Shown: one piece after another, positions 6,680 to 14,824 of the stretch
How positions within the stretch are numbered: position 1 is the first letter of the stretch
How the letters are laid out: every line of letters starts with the position of its first letter
Assembly: GCF_004000845.1 (NCBI RefSeq)
Contig: NZ_BIMA01000009.1
Span: 1-64,000 of the forward strand
Reading direction: 5' to 3'
From: Paenibacillus koleovorans NBRC 103111
Lineage (GTDB): Bacteria > Bacillota > Bacilli > Paenibacillales > NBRC-103111
Length of the DNA stretch: 64,000 bases
Program-made: the position numbers and the translations under genes
Notes under the pieces: model-generated
Seen by the model: the letters and a program-made list of their open reading frames with translations, nothing else
What the model was told of the DNA's origin: nothing
Databases searched by the model: none

Positions 6680-8272
6680 TTACTTGCCGACTTGCCCTTG
6701 CACCGACTGCGCGATTCGGATCATCTCCGTCTGCAGCGGCAGATCGCTAGTGGACAAGCGGTATTCCATGCCGTCATACGTCCATGTCAACGTGCGTAAG
6801 CCGTTCTTGTCGCCCGTCACGACGCCAAGCGTATAGCCCAGGTCCACGATGTCGCCCGGCAGCGAAGTTACCGTCTTGGTGCGTGGCTGCGTCTCGATCA
6901 GCGTGTAGTTGTACTTGCCGGAATAGCGGAACAGAATGGCTTGCTCCTCGCCGAGCTTGACCTGCTTCACTTCCTGCTTCTTCACGCCCTCAGGCGTGTA
7001 CTCCGGCTCTACAATGCCCAGCAACTGCTGGAGGGCCTCGTTGTTCGTTGTGCCTGTTGTGCTGCTTGTAGTGGCGCCGTTAGCGGCTGGCGTAGTTGTG
7101 CCAGGCTTCGCTCCGGTAGCCGTATTGTTCGTCGTGCCCGTCGCGGAATTGTTCGTGCCGGAGTTCGTCGTGCCCGTCGCGGCATTGTTCGTGCCAGAGG
7201 CAGCGTTGTTGGAGCCTGTAACCGCATTGCTTCCAGTGCCAGTTGTTGCTGCTCCGTTAGTACCGTTGGTTGCAGAGGAGCCTGTCGACCCGTTAGTCGC
7301 ATTGTTGCTGCCACTGGTAGCAGGTGTGTTTGCGCCAGTTTTTGACGCGTCCGTCGTTGTGGAGCCACTCTTCGCCCCTGTAGCAGAGCCAGTTGTGCCG
7401 GCTGTTCCTGTCGTGCCAGATGCACCAGTTGTGCCTGTCATGCCTGTTGCACTCGTTGCCGCATTGCCATTAGTGCTGCCAGCTGTGTTGCCCGTGGTAC
7501 CTGTGCCTGACGAACCGTTCATCGCGCCTGTCGTTGCACCTTTAGCGGCATCCGTGGTCTTCGTAGCTGTGTCAGGCGAGCCCGCCTTCGTATTCGTGCT
7601 CATCCCGCCGCTCGCATTCGTCGGCAACGAACTCAGGTCCCAGCTCGTCATATTCCGCTGCATATCAAACGAATCCTTCTCAAACTTCTTGCCAAACTCA
7701 AACGCCGTAAAATCCACTTCCACCATAATATTGTTGCGCTCATCGGACACTTGCACCTTTTGCGGCGCGAGCGACTTCTTGTTGAGCCAGATCTTCTGTC
7801 GGGCCAGGAGGCCGTTCTGGTAGTTGGCGGCCACGTCGAACACATAGGTATCCTTCTCGGCGTTAAACTGCCGCTCCGTGTCCGTCACGATGCTCTGAAC
7901 GAGCGATTGGTATAAATACACCTGACCCGAGTTTTCCGGCCAGTCGCTTTGGAAGCGGAACATCTTATTCAGATGAGGCGTCAGCACGAACACCCCTTCG
8001 TCATTGCGGAGCACGATTTGCGTCACATCTTTGGACTCATTCGTCAGGGAGATCCGGTAATAATGCGGCTTCTGGTACCACACTTCCACATCATACTTCT
8101 GTGGCTGCTGCCCCGTCTGAAGCACCATCTTCCCCGTTCCCTGATAACTGTCCAATTTGCTGACCACATGATCGAGATCATTTACCACTTGCCCTGCGTT
8201 CCTTGTCCCACAACCGGTCGCAACCAGTGCTATGCTTATCACGATGGCCAATATCCATGTGATCCGACGCAT
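6680..8272 (-). CDS. ydcC: YdcC/GerS-type sporulation lipoprotein with a Thr/Gly/Asn-rich insert
   Basis: The start carries a lipoprotein signal peptide with the lipobox VATGC (Cys21), so the protein is probably anchored on the outer face of the membrane. Residues 30-210 resemble LolA/GerS-like proteins (YQGTGKMVLQTG and KPHYYRISLTNESKDV). Residues 412-530 form a second folded domain (DIVDLGYTLG...LTWTYDGMEYRLSTSDL) of the DUF4367 kind. Between them lie about 190 residues made almost only of Thr, Gly, Ala, Asn and Ser, which makes the protein far longer than B. subtilis YdcC. It precedes alr as in Bacillus. A strong GAGGGGATGAGG ribosome-binding region fixes the ATG. A sigma-E-like promoter upstream supports a sporulation role. 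Confidence 0.85.
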   Translation of the reverse strand: MRRITWILAIVISIALVATGCGTRNAGQVVNDLDHVVSKLDSYQGTGKMVLQTGQQPQKYDVEVWYQKPHYYRISLTNESKDVTQIVLRNDEGVFVLTPHLNKMFRFQSDWPENSGQVYLYQSLVQSIVTDTERQFNAEKDTYVFDVAANYQNGLLARQKIWLNKKSLAPQKVQVSDERNNIMVEVDFTAFEFGKKFEKDSFDMQRNMTSWDLSSLPTNASGGMSTNTKAGSPDTATKTTDAAKGATTGAMNGSSGTGTTGNTAGSTNGNAATSATGMTGTTGASGTTGTAGTTGSATGAKSGSTTTDASKTGANTPATSGSNNATNGSTGSSATNGTNGAATTGTGSNAVTGSNNAASGTNNAATGTTNSGTNNSATGTTNNTATGAKPGTTTPAANGATTSSTTGTTNNEALQQLLGIVEPEYTPEGVKKQEVKQVKLGEEQAILFRYSGKYNYTLIETQPRTKTVTSLPGDIVDLGYTLGVVTGDKNGLRTLTWTYDGMEYRLSTSDLPLQTEMIRIAQSVQGQVGK

Positions 8273-8314
8273 TGCCTCATCCCCTCTTCACGAGATAGTG
8301 AACTACTTGTACCA

Positions 8315-8343
8315 TCTGTATGAGGGAGGTTGTTCGATTATGC
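8315..8343 (-). promoter_or_regulatory. Possible sigma-E promoter of ydcC
   Basis: On the minus strand GCATAAT (6 of 7 bases of the KMATATT -35 consensus) is followed after 14 bases by CATACAGA (7 of 8 bases of CATACANT). The -10 ends 42 bases before the ydcC ATG. The 14-base spacing is the standard for sigma-E promoters, and ydcC-type genes act in sporulation. Confidence 0.45.
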
Positions 8344-8409
8344 AGACAAGAGTGACAAGTTGTTTCTCATATTCCGCACCCCTGACAGTTATAAATCCAA
8401 TAAAGCTCA

Positions 8410-8470
8410 ATCTTAAAAAAATGAAAAACAAAACAAATCCGCTGACTCTAATTAATTCTTAGAATCAGTC
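8410..8470 (-). terminator. Terminator at the end of polysaccharide operon A
   Basis: On the minus strand CTGATTCTAA pairs with TTAGAGTCAG (10 bp, one G-T pair) around a 7-base loop, followed by a T-rich tail. It begins 20 bases after the stop codon of the last operon gene, so the 8.5-36.1 kb transcript should end here. Confidence 0.8.
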
Positions 8471-8487
8471 GGACTTTGTAATATGAA

Positions 8488-9066
8488 TTATATTAAAACT
8501 ACATGATTGTCGGTTGATTTTTTATATTCTCTGTCACAATGAAAACACTTAGCTAAATTCTTTTCGAACTCAAGCTTTTCCCCACATTCACACACCCAAC
8601 CAATAATACGAGCAGGTACACCTGCGACTAATGCATAATCCGGCACATCTTTAGTTACTACCGCTCCTGCAGCAACTAAAGCAGCTCTTCCTATTGTTCC
8701 GCCGCATACAATAGTTGCATTTGCACCAATCGACGCCCCACTCTTGATCACCGTAGGGAGATAGTCACTACTAGTATTTCTTGGGAAAGCCGAGCGCGGG
8801 GTTTTAACATTGGTGAAGACCATACTTGGCCCACAAAACACATTATCTTCAAGAATTACTCCATCGTATAACGAGACATTGTTTTGAATTTTACAGTTTG
8901 TTCCAACCTTCACTCCGGACGCAACGAATACATTTTGTCCCAAATTACATCGTTCTCCAATTACTGCCCCCCCCATTATATGCGAGAAATGCCAGATCTT
9001 TGTGTTATCACCAATGATAGCACCTTCATCAACATATGATGAAGAATGTAAAAAATAATTTCCCAT
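8488..9066 (-). CDS. WbpD/WlbB-like nucleotide-sugar N-acetyltransferase (hexapeptide repeat)
   Basis: The 192-residue protein is built of left-handed beta-helix hexapeptide repeats ([44 protein letters not shown]). It has the end typical of WbpD/WlbB proteins, including a C-terminal CxC...CxxC element ([13 protein letters not shown]) that may bind zinc. WbpD acetylates the 3-amino group of UDP-GlcNAc3NA to give UDP-GlcNAc3NAcA. Genes for the other steps (WbpA, WbpB and WbpE types) are in the same operon. It is the last gene of the operon, with a terminator behind it. The acceptor sugar is inferred from family and context. Confidence 0.85.
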   Translation of the reverse strand: MGNYFLHSSSYVDEGAIIGDNTKIWHFSHIMGGAVIGERCNLGQNVFVASGVKVGTNCKIQNNVSLYDGVILEDNVFCGPSMVFTNVKTPRSAFPRNTSSDYLPTVIKSGASIGANATIVCGGTIGRAALVAAGAVVTKDVPDYALVAGVPARIIGWVCECGEKLEFEKNLAKCFHCDREYKKSTDNHVVLI

Positions 9067-9086
9067 TCAAAGATTCCCCTATCTAT

Positions 9087-10088
9087 TTAGTTATAGTACT
9101 CTTTGTACCAACTGACGAATGATTGTAAACCGCTTTCGATAGTTACTTCCGGTTTAAAGCCCGTAACTTGGTAGAGTTCCGATATATCTGCATATGTTTC
9201 TTTAACATCCCCAGCTTGCATTGGTAAAAACTCAATTACAGCCTTTTTCCCGATATATTTCTCTAGTAAGTTGACAAATAGCATCAAGTCCACAGGCTGA
9301 TGATTACCAATATTATACACTTTATATGGCGCACTGCTTGAACTAGGTTCCGGATTTAATGGATCCCAGTCGTAGTTCGGTTTTGGAGATAGATCGATTA
9401 ATCGGAAGATACTCTCTACAATATCATCGATGTAGGTAAAATCCCTTTTCATATCCCCTTCATTAAAGATTTGAATGGGTGTACCCTCAACAATTCTTTT
9501 GGTAAAAGAAAAATATGCCATGTCCGGACGACCCCAAGGACCATAAACCGTAAAAAACCTCAAACCCGTTACTGGCAAACCAAAAAGATGACTGTATGAA
9601 TGTGCCATGAGTTCATTTGATTTTTTCGTTGCCGCGTACAGGCTAATTGGGTGATCCACATTATCTTGGACGGAAAAGGGCATCTTCTTATTTAATCCGT
9701 ATACAGAGCTGGAGGATGCAAAAATCAAGTGCTTGATATCGTACTTTCGGCATGATTCTAAGATATTCAAAAAACCGACAACATTAGATTCAATATAAGC
9801 ATTTGGATTCTGAAGACTATATCTGACTCCTGCTTGAGCTGCCAAATTAATGACGATTTGAGGTCGAAACGCTTCAAAAATCTCATTAACTACATACCTG
9901 TCTTCAATGTTTGCCTTGTGAAAGGTAAAGTTTGGATGAACTAACAGGCGAAGTCGAGCCTCTTTCAGACTTATGTCATAATAATCGTTCATACTATCGA
10001 CTCCGTAAACTTCAATACCGGAATCAAGGAGCCTCCGAACGACATGTGATCCTACAAAGCCGGCGGCCCCAGTAACTAGTACTTTCAT
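9087..10088 (-). CDS. UDP-glucuronate 4-epimerase-like NAD(P)-dependent epimerase
   Basis: A short-chain dehydrogenase/epimerase fold starts with GAAGFVGSHV (NAD binding) and has the catalytic YAATK (YxxxK) with an upstream SSSSVYG. The N-terminal GVDSMNDYYDISLKEARL is characteristic of the UDP-glucuronate 4-epimerase branch, as is RFFTVYGPWGRPDMA. The product would be UDP-galacturonate, and the substrate can come from the UDP-glucose dehydrogenase at 36.3 kb. The ATG has a GGGGG ribosome-binding site nine bases after the preceding gene. The substrate is inferred from family resemblance. Confidence 0.85.
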   Translation of the reverse strand: MKVLVTGAAGFVGSHVVRRLLDSGIEVYGVDSMNDYYDISLKEARLRLLVHPNFTFHKANIEDRYVVNEIFEAFRPQIVINLAAQAGVRYSLQNPNAYIESNVVGFLNILESCRKYDIKHLIFASSSSVYGLNKKMPFSVQDNVDHPISLYAATKKSNELMAHSYSHLFGLPVTGLRFFTVYGPWGRPDMAYFSFTKRIVEGTPIQIFNEGDMKRDFTYIDDIVESIFRLIDLSPKPNYDWDPLNPEPSSSSAPYKVYNIGNHQPVDLMLFVNLLEKYIGKKAVIEFLPMQAGDVKETYADISELYQVTGFKPEVTIESGLQSFVSWYKEYYN

Positions 10089-10096
10089 GTTACCCC

Positions 10097-11071
10097 CTAT
10101 TGATTGACAATACTTTTTGTTTTATTTATATCCAATTGCTCAGATGCCTTTTCCAAAATGCGTATGACATCTAATCCATTACGTCCATCGGAAACCGGTG
10201 TAATTCTGTCTCGAATACAGTCCAAAAAATGTTTACACTCCAGCGAGAGAGGCTGGTCATTATTTTGAAGAACAATTGAACTACCGTTATCGATATTCGA
10301 TAAATCCTCACCGATTTTTTTGTTATGAAGGACTAATGATTGACGCTCCTCTTCGAATACAATCATTCCTTCTGTTCCTATAGCCGTCAAACGTCTTCTT
10401 ATTTCCGGCCATAACCAAGAATTATGAAGGTGAGCTGTCACACCATGGATAAAGCCAAGATGCAGATATACATCATCTTCAACCTGTTCTTGCAATATGG
10501 ATTGACCGAAAGTGTCGATCCGATTTGGCTGACTCCCAATTAGAAACAACATCACAGCAATATCATGAACTCCAAAGCTCCACAATACATTTTCGACGGA
10601 TCTTACACGTCCTAGCTTCATTCTTTCCTGATGAATCGATTTAAGTGTGCCGATTGTTCCCTCTTCAATTAGTTGCTTCATTTTTTGTATAGCCGGCTGA
10701 TACAAAAGCAGATGTCCTACCATTAGTATTCGATTATGTTTATTGGCGATATCAACTAACTTTTCTGCATCAAGGGATGACAATGTAATTGGTTTTTCTA
10801 CGAACACATCTTTTTCCAATTGCAATAATTCGCTAGCAATCGAGTAATGAGTATGAGCAGGTGTAGCAATGATGGCCGCCGTCGCGTCCACTGTGTTAAA
10901 CGCTTCTAAGTACTCTTGGAAAACCGGAATATCAGGGTAGTTCTCCACAATTCGATCCCGCAATGTTTGTTCAGCCTCAACAACTCCCGCTAATGCGCCC
11001 AATTGATGAAAAGTTCGAACTAAATTAATACCCCAGTTTCCCGCGCCAATAACAACAACCTTGTTCGACAT
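10097..11071 (-). CDS. WbpB/WlbA-like UDP-sugar 3-dehydrogenase (Gfo/Idh/MocA family)
   Basis: The 324-residue protein has the family's N-terminal dinucleotide fold (VVVIGAGNWGINLVRTF) and the conserved EKPITLS with the catalytic-region lysine. The WHDhaV-type region appears as GVHDIAVMLFLIG. WlbA/WbpB enzymes oxidise C3 of UDP-GlcNAcA before transamination. The start was set at the ATG at 11071, which follows GAGGAG at the right distance; a start at 11086 would overlap the upstream gene. WbpA-, WbpE- and WbpD-like genes elsewhere in the operon complete the pathway. Confidence 0.85.
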   Translation of the reverse strand: MSNKVVVIGAGNWGINLVRTFHQLGALAGVVEAEQTLRDRIVENYPDIPVFQEYLEAFNTVDATAAIIATPAHTHYSIASELLQLEKDVFVEKPITLSSLDAEKLVDIANKHNRILMVGHLLLYQPAIQKMKQLIEEGTIGTLKSIHQERMKLGRVRSVENVLWSFGVHDIAVMLFLIGSQPNRIDTFGQSILQEQVEDDVYLHLGFIHGVTAHLHNSWLWPEIRRRLTAIGTEGMIVFEEERQSLVLHNKKIGEDLSNIDNGSSIVLQNNDQPLSLECKHFLDCIRDRITPVSDGRNGLDVIRILEKASEQLDINKTKSIVNQ

Positions 11072-11082
11072 GATACAACTCC

Positions 11083-11685
11083 TCAAAAAATTCTAATCAC
11101 TGTAAATAAAATAATTTGCATATCTTTTTTAAGCGACATTTCACGAATATATTGAAGATTTAAATCCAATTTATCCGGCATAATCTTATGAATATAGAAG
11201 TCTTCCGGGTCTTTCACTTCACCCAACAATCGATTTTCATCAAAATACTTAATTGAAGCGTAATCTGTTATTCCAGGTCGTACACGGAATACTTTCTTTT
11301 GCTCTTCCTGATAAAATTTCACATAACGAGGTACCTCAGGCCTCGGGCCTACTAAACTCATTTCTCCTCGCAAAACATTAAAAAGCTGAGGAAGCTCGTC
11401 AAGCTTATAGGTTCGCAAGTAATGACCTATAGAGGTAATTCTGGGATCCCGACCAATCGTTATTTGAGTGCCCTGTGTCTCTGCATTGATATACATTGTT
11501 CGAAATTTGAAGATCTTAAATTCCTTCTGTCCCATTCCAATTCGAATCTGTTTAAAAAAAATTGGCCCTTGTGAAGTAAGTTTTATCAAAATAGCGGCTA
11601 TCAGCAGCAGAGGACTCACTAAAACAAGACCTACCGCTGCAAAGATAAGATCAAAAAGTCTTTTATACGGAAGATAAGATTTCAT
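11083..11685 (-). CDS. Initiating sugar-1-phosphate transferase (PglC/WlbG type)
   Basis: At 200 residues this is a short, PglC-size phosphoglycosyl transferase. It has one N-terminal membrane segment (LIFAAVGLVLVSPLLLIAAI) followed by the family motifs FKFRTM, KLDELPQLFNVLRGEMSLVGPRPE and RPGITDYASI. It transfers a sugar phosphate to undecaprenyl phosphate at the inner membrane face and so starts repeat-unit assembly. The short form, together with the PglF-like dehydratase and a PglE-like aminotransferase in the operon, suggests a bacillosamine-type first sugar. A longer second initiating transferase is encoded at 57 kb. Confidence 0.9.
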   Translation of the reverse strand: MKSYLPYKRLFDLIFAAVGLVLVSPLLLIAAILIKLTSQGPIFFKQIRIGMGQKEFKIFKFRTMYINAETQGTQITIGRDPRITSIGHYLRTYKLDELPQLFNVLRGEMSLVGPRPEVPRYVKFYQEEQKKVFRVRPGITDYASIKYFDENRLLGEVKDPEDFYIHKIMPDKLDLNLQYIREMSLKKDMQIILFTVIRIF

Positions 11686-11693
11686 GGGAATCG

Positions 11694-12842
11694 TTACCTT
11701 TTCGAATTATTAACTGTCGTCAGAATCATTTCAATAATATAGTTCACTTGCTCTTCTGACAAGCTTGGGTATAACGGAATGGAAACGGCTTCCTCGTAAG
11801 CCTTGCTAGCATTTGGATAATCTTCGATACTATACCCGAGTTTCTTATAATACGGGTGTTTTGGAACTGGAATGAAGTGTACGCTTGTCCCAATCCCTTT
11901 ATCTTTCAATATTTCAATAAACTCGCTTCTTGTAATAAATAGTTTTTCAAAATCAATTCTTAGAACATAAAGATGCCAAGCGTGTGTGTGTTCGCTCGAG
12001 TCGAAGGGAGTTGTAATCAACTCTTGGTTGGAAAATGCTTTTTGATACATTTCGGAATATTTATTCCTTAGCGACTGCATCTCTTCCAATTTTGTTAATT
12101 GAACAAGTCCAAGAGCAGCTTGAATATCTGTCATGTTATATTTATAGCCAGGGTAAATGACCTCATAGAACCAAGACCCCTTTTCCGTATAACGGTTCCA
12201 GGCATTGCGATCCATTCCGTGCAAACTCATCACTCTTAAACGATCGGCCAACTCCTCGTCTTTAGTCGTTACCATCCCGCCTTCGCCTGTTGCTAGATTT
12301 TTAGTGGTATAGAAACTGAAGCAAGTCATATCTCCAATACATCCAATCGGCTCTTTCTTATATCGGGTATATACCGCATGAGCTGCGTCTTCGATCACTT
12401 TAAAATTATTACTTTTTGCCATATCCATTATAGTATCCATTTCACAAGGCAACCCTGCGAAATGAACAGGAATAATTGCTTTCGTGTTAGCTGTAATATG
12501 TTTTTCTAGTTTCGTATGATCAATGTTCATCGTAATCGGGTCAATATCACAGAACACAGGCTTGGCGCCAGTGTGGAGAATGGTATTCGCAGTTGCTACA
12601 AAAGTATAAGGTGTAGTAATAACCTCGTCACCTGGACCAATCCCTAGCGCAAGTTGAGCAAGATGTAAGCCAGCTGTACATGAGTTTAACCCAACCGCGT
12701 ACTCGGAATCGACGTAATCAGCAAACTTGCTCTCAAACTCTGCCGTTTTGGGCCCCCGGCTCAACCAATTTGATTTGAGTGTTGATATCAGTTCTGCGAT
12801 CTCTTGATCATCGATGTATGGCAATGCATATGGTATCTTCAT
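11694..12842 (-). CDS. DegT/DnrJ/EryC1 family sugar aminotransferase (PglE-like)
   Basis: The PLP-dependent aminotransferase has the typical SCTAGLHLAQLALGIGPGDEV segment and the PLP lysine in FYTTKNLATGEGG. The start MKIPYALPYIDD at 12842 is preceded by GGAGTG; a start at 12887 would overlap the upstream methyltransferase. The N-terminus (SNWLSRGPKTAEFE) resembles enzymes that aminate C4 of UDP-4-keto-6-deoxy-GlcNAc, which is the product of the PglF-type dehydratase encoded at 33 kb. The sugar position is an inference. It is one of three aminotransferases of this family in operon A. Confidence 0.85.
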   Translation of the reverse strand: MKIPYALPYIDDQEIAELISTLKSNWLSRGPKTAEFESKFADYVDSEYAVGLNSCTAGLHLAQLALGIGPGDEVITTPYTFVATANTILHTGAKPVFCDIDPITMNIDHTKLEKHITANTKAIIPVHFAGLPCEMDTIMDMAKSNNFKVIEDAAHAVYTRYKKEPIGCIGDMTCFSFYTTKNLATGEGGMVTTKDEELADRLRVMSLHGMDRNAWNRYTEKGSWFYEVIYPGYKYNMTDIQAALGLVQLTKLEEMQSLRNKYSEMYQKAFSNQELITTPFDSSEHTHAWHLYVLRIDFEKLFITRSEFIEILKDKGIGTSVHFIPVPKHPYYKKLGYSIEDYPNASKAYEEAVSIPLYPSLSEEQVNYIIEMILTTVNNSKR

Positions 12843-12870
12843 CAAAGTACTCACTCCAAGGGAAGTTATG

Positions 12871-13566
12871 TTATTTTTTTTTTTCAATCCAGCATAATTT
12901 ATGAGTTCTAAGCAAAGAAATGCAGTTGAAAATCGTATACATGGAAGGATGAAATTTTGTAACCCTTCTGCTAATAGGAGGAGCCAGAGTCAAACTCCAC
13001 TCTCTTATCTCACCTAACGGGAATAACTCTTTGATTCTTCTAACAGGAATCCCCTTAACGTCCCGATTAGATGGATTGTCATATATAAAGTCATACCACA
13101 AAACTCCTCCACCTGGCTTTGTTTTTTCCCATATACGGCCTGCCAATTTTTGTTGGAAACTATCATCAAGTATTGAAGAAAATACGGTTGAAACATATAC
13201 GATGTCGAATAGCTGTCCACCAAAATCATTTTCTGATGCATCCCCAACAATAATAGCAGTGTCTTGAGGAAGTTTTTTCCTTGCTGCTAGAGCTCTGTCC
13301 TCTTGTAGTTCATTTCCAGTCAAATTTTCTGGCAAAAATCCGAGCTGAATCAATTGGAGTAAGTTTCCCCCTCCTCCACAACCAACCTCCAAAACGGTTT
13401 TGATCTCGATCGGTTCAACCTTGCAATCTTTGATCCATCGAATCAATGCACGTTCCTTTTCCTGAAGAGACATATAAACGGATGGAATCAAGGAATTATA
13501 CAGATTATTTTTTTTAAGGGAATTCCTCTCACTGTACCGTTGCTTAATTTGATCAATTTCGTTCAT
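12871..13566 (-). CDS. SAM-dependent class I methyltransferase
   Basis: The 231-residue protein has a Rossmann-type SAM site (TVLEVGCGGGGNLLQLI) at about residues 58-74, an acidic loop end (TGNELQEDRALAARK), and a VGDASENDF segment likely to contact the adenine. The post-motif region IWEKTKPGGGVLWYDFIYDNP is typical of class I methyltransferases. Lying among sugar genes, it may O- or N-methylate a sugar of the repeat unit, but the acceptor cannot be read from sequence. Its Lys-rich 3' end comes shortly before the aminotransferase start. Confidence 0.8.
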   Translation of the reverse strand: MNEIDQIKQRYSERNSLKKNNLYNSLIPSVYMSLQEKERALIRWIKDCKVEPIEIKTVLEVGCGGGGNLLQLIQLGFLPENLTGNELQEDRALAARKKLPQDTAIIVGDASENDFGGQLFDIVYVSTVFSSILDDSFQQKLAGRIWEKTKPGGGVLWYDFIYDNPSNRDVKGIPVRRIKELFPLGEIREWSLTLAPPISRRVTKFHPSMYTIFNCISLLRTHKLCWIEKKK

Positions 13567-13594
13567 ACGTACGTGTCCTTCCTGTCAAAATGAC

Positions 13595-14824
13595 TTAATC
13601 AGATAGTACAGATATAAATTTTTTCGCCAGAATTTGGTAATCATGATTCAACACCACGTACTCTTTTCCTTTGTTACCCATTTCTAATAATTCACTTCTT
13701 GTCAGACGCATTAGCTTCTCAATGGCTTCCTTTACCTGTTCAGGTTTTTCAGCAGGCACAGATATACCGCATCCCGATTCCGCCACAATATCATTTCCCG
13801 CATCAATGGAATGGATCACCGGCTTGGCCGCCATCATATAATCCATTAATTTATTTGGGCTCACTCCATATTCATAGATTCTTTTCTTGTTCCATCCAAT
13901 ATACAGCACATCCATTTTACACAGAAAAGTCGGAATTTCATTTTTCGTTATTGAAGGCAAAAAATAGATGTTGGTTAGACCTAGCCGTTTAGCTTTTAAC
14001 TCCAACTCTTCCTTTAATGGACCATTACCAACTAAAACAAAAGATATAGGACTCTCTTTCATTAATAACGCTGTTTCGAGCATGGGAAACAGAGCATTCG
14101 CTAACCCATGGTACCCTGCGTACCCTATGAGGAAGTGCTTTTTTAACGCAAGTTCTTCCAATACCGCTTGGTGGTGCGTTGGCAAGCTTTGAATACTGTT
14201 CTGCCAGTCCGAGATATGAACGCCATTAGGAATGCATGTGAATTTATGATCCTTCATCCCTCGAGATAACATGTAAGACCTCGCATACGGCAACATTGAA
14301 ACAACTCGATCCGCTTTGCGGTACCCGTCGTCCTCTGCTTTCTGCATGAGCATAATTAGCGGGTGGTATGGGGACATCCCTCCTATTTCAACCGGCGTAA
14401 GAGGCCACAAATCATGCACTTCATAAATAAATTTAGCTTTTGCTTTTTTTGCAATGGCTTGAGCAGCATAAATATCAAACGGGTATGTGGAGGATGCTAT
14501 AACGGCATCTGGTTTAACTTGATTTACTATATCCTTGGAATTCCAAATTAGCTTAATAACGAAGTTGAAAATATTGATAACCCTTTTTACTCCATTATCT
14601 TTGTAGGGTGTTGTGCGTACCCATAAATATTGAATTCCATCAATCCATTGCTCAGTCAGCAGACCTGTTGTTTCTGGGGCGTTAATACGCAAATGAGACT
14701 CCGTTGAAGCTACGATGGTTACCGAATGTCCTAGAGAAACCCATTCCTTCGCAAGGAAGTAAGGCCGGTATTCCATACCATGATAGGGCGAACCTGCATA
14801 ATGATTAATAACTAATATGTTCAT
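13595..14824 (-). CDS. Glycosyltransferase family 4 protein (WbuB-like)
   Basis: The 409-residue GT-B protein opens with MNILVINHYAGSPYHGMEYRP, a form common in WbuB-like GT4 enzymes. It has the nucleotide-sugar binding region GVSPNKLMDYMMAAKPVIHS in the C-terminal domain, including the family's E/D-x7-E-like region shifted to the MDYMMAAKP part. It adds a sugar to the lipid-linked repeat unit in the cytoplasm. The start codon overlaps the stop of the preceding GT gene by four bases, so translation is probably coupled. The sugar donor is unknown. Confidence 0.85.
   Translation of the reverse strand: MNILVINHYAGSPYHGMEYRPYFLAKEWVSLGHSVTIVASTESHLRINAPETTGLLTEQWIDGIQYLWVRTTPYKDNGVKRVINIFNFVIKLIWNSKDIVNQVKPDAVIASSTYPFDIYAAQAIAKKAKAKFIYEVHDLWPLTPVEIGGMSPYHPLIMLMQKAEDDGYRKADRVVSMLPYARSYMLSRGMKDHKFTCIPNGVHISDWQNSIQSLPTHHQAVLEELALKKHFLIGYAGYHGLANALFPMLETALLMKESPISFVLVGNGPLKEELELKAKRLGLTNIYFLPSITKNEIPTFLCKMDVLYIGWNKKRIYEYGVSPNKLMDYMMAAKPVIHSIDAGNDIVAESGCGISVPAEKPEQVKEAIEKLMRLTRSELLEMGNKGKEYVVLNHDYQILAKKFISVLSD

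Noticed and set aside
6936-7823. Long plus-strand open frame rich in Val, Pro and Ala opposite the ydcC-like gene
   Set aside because: It is the antisense reading of the Thr/Gly/Asn low-complexity stretch, has no ribosome-binding site and no family resemblance; the minus-strand gene has a lipoprotein signal and two folded domains.
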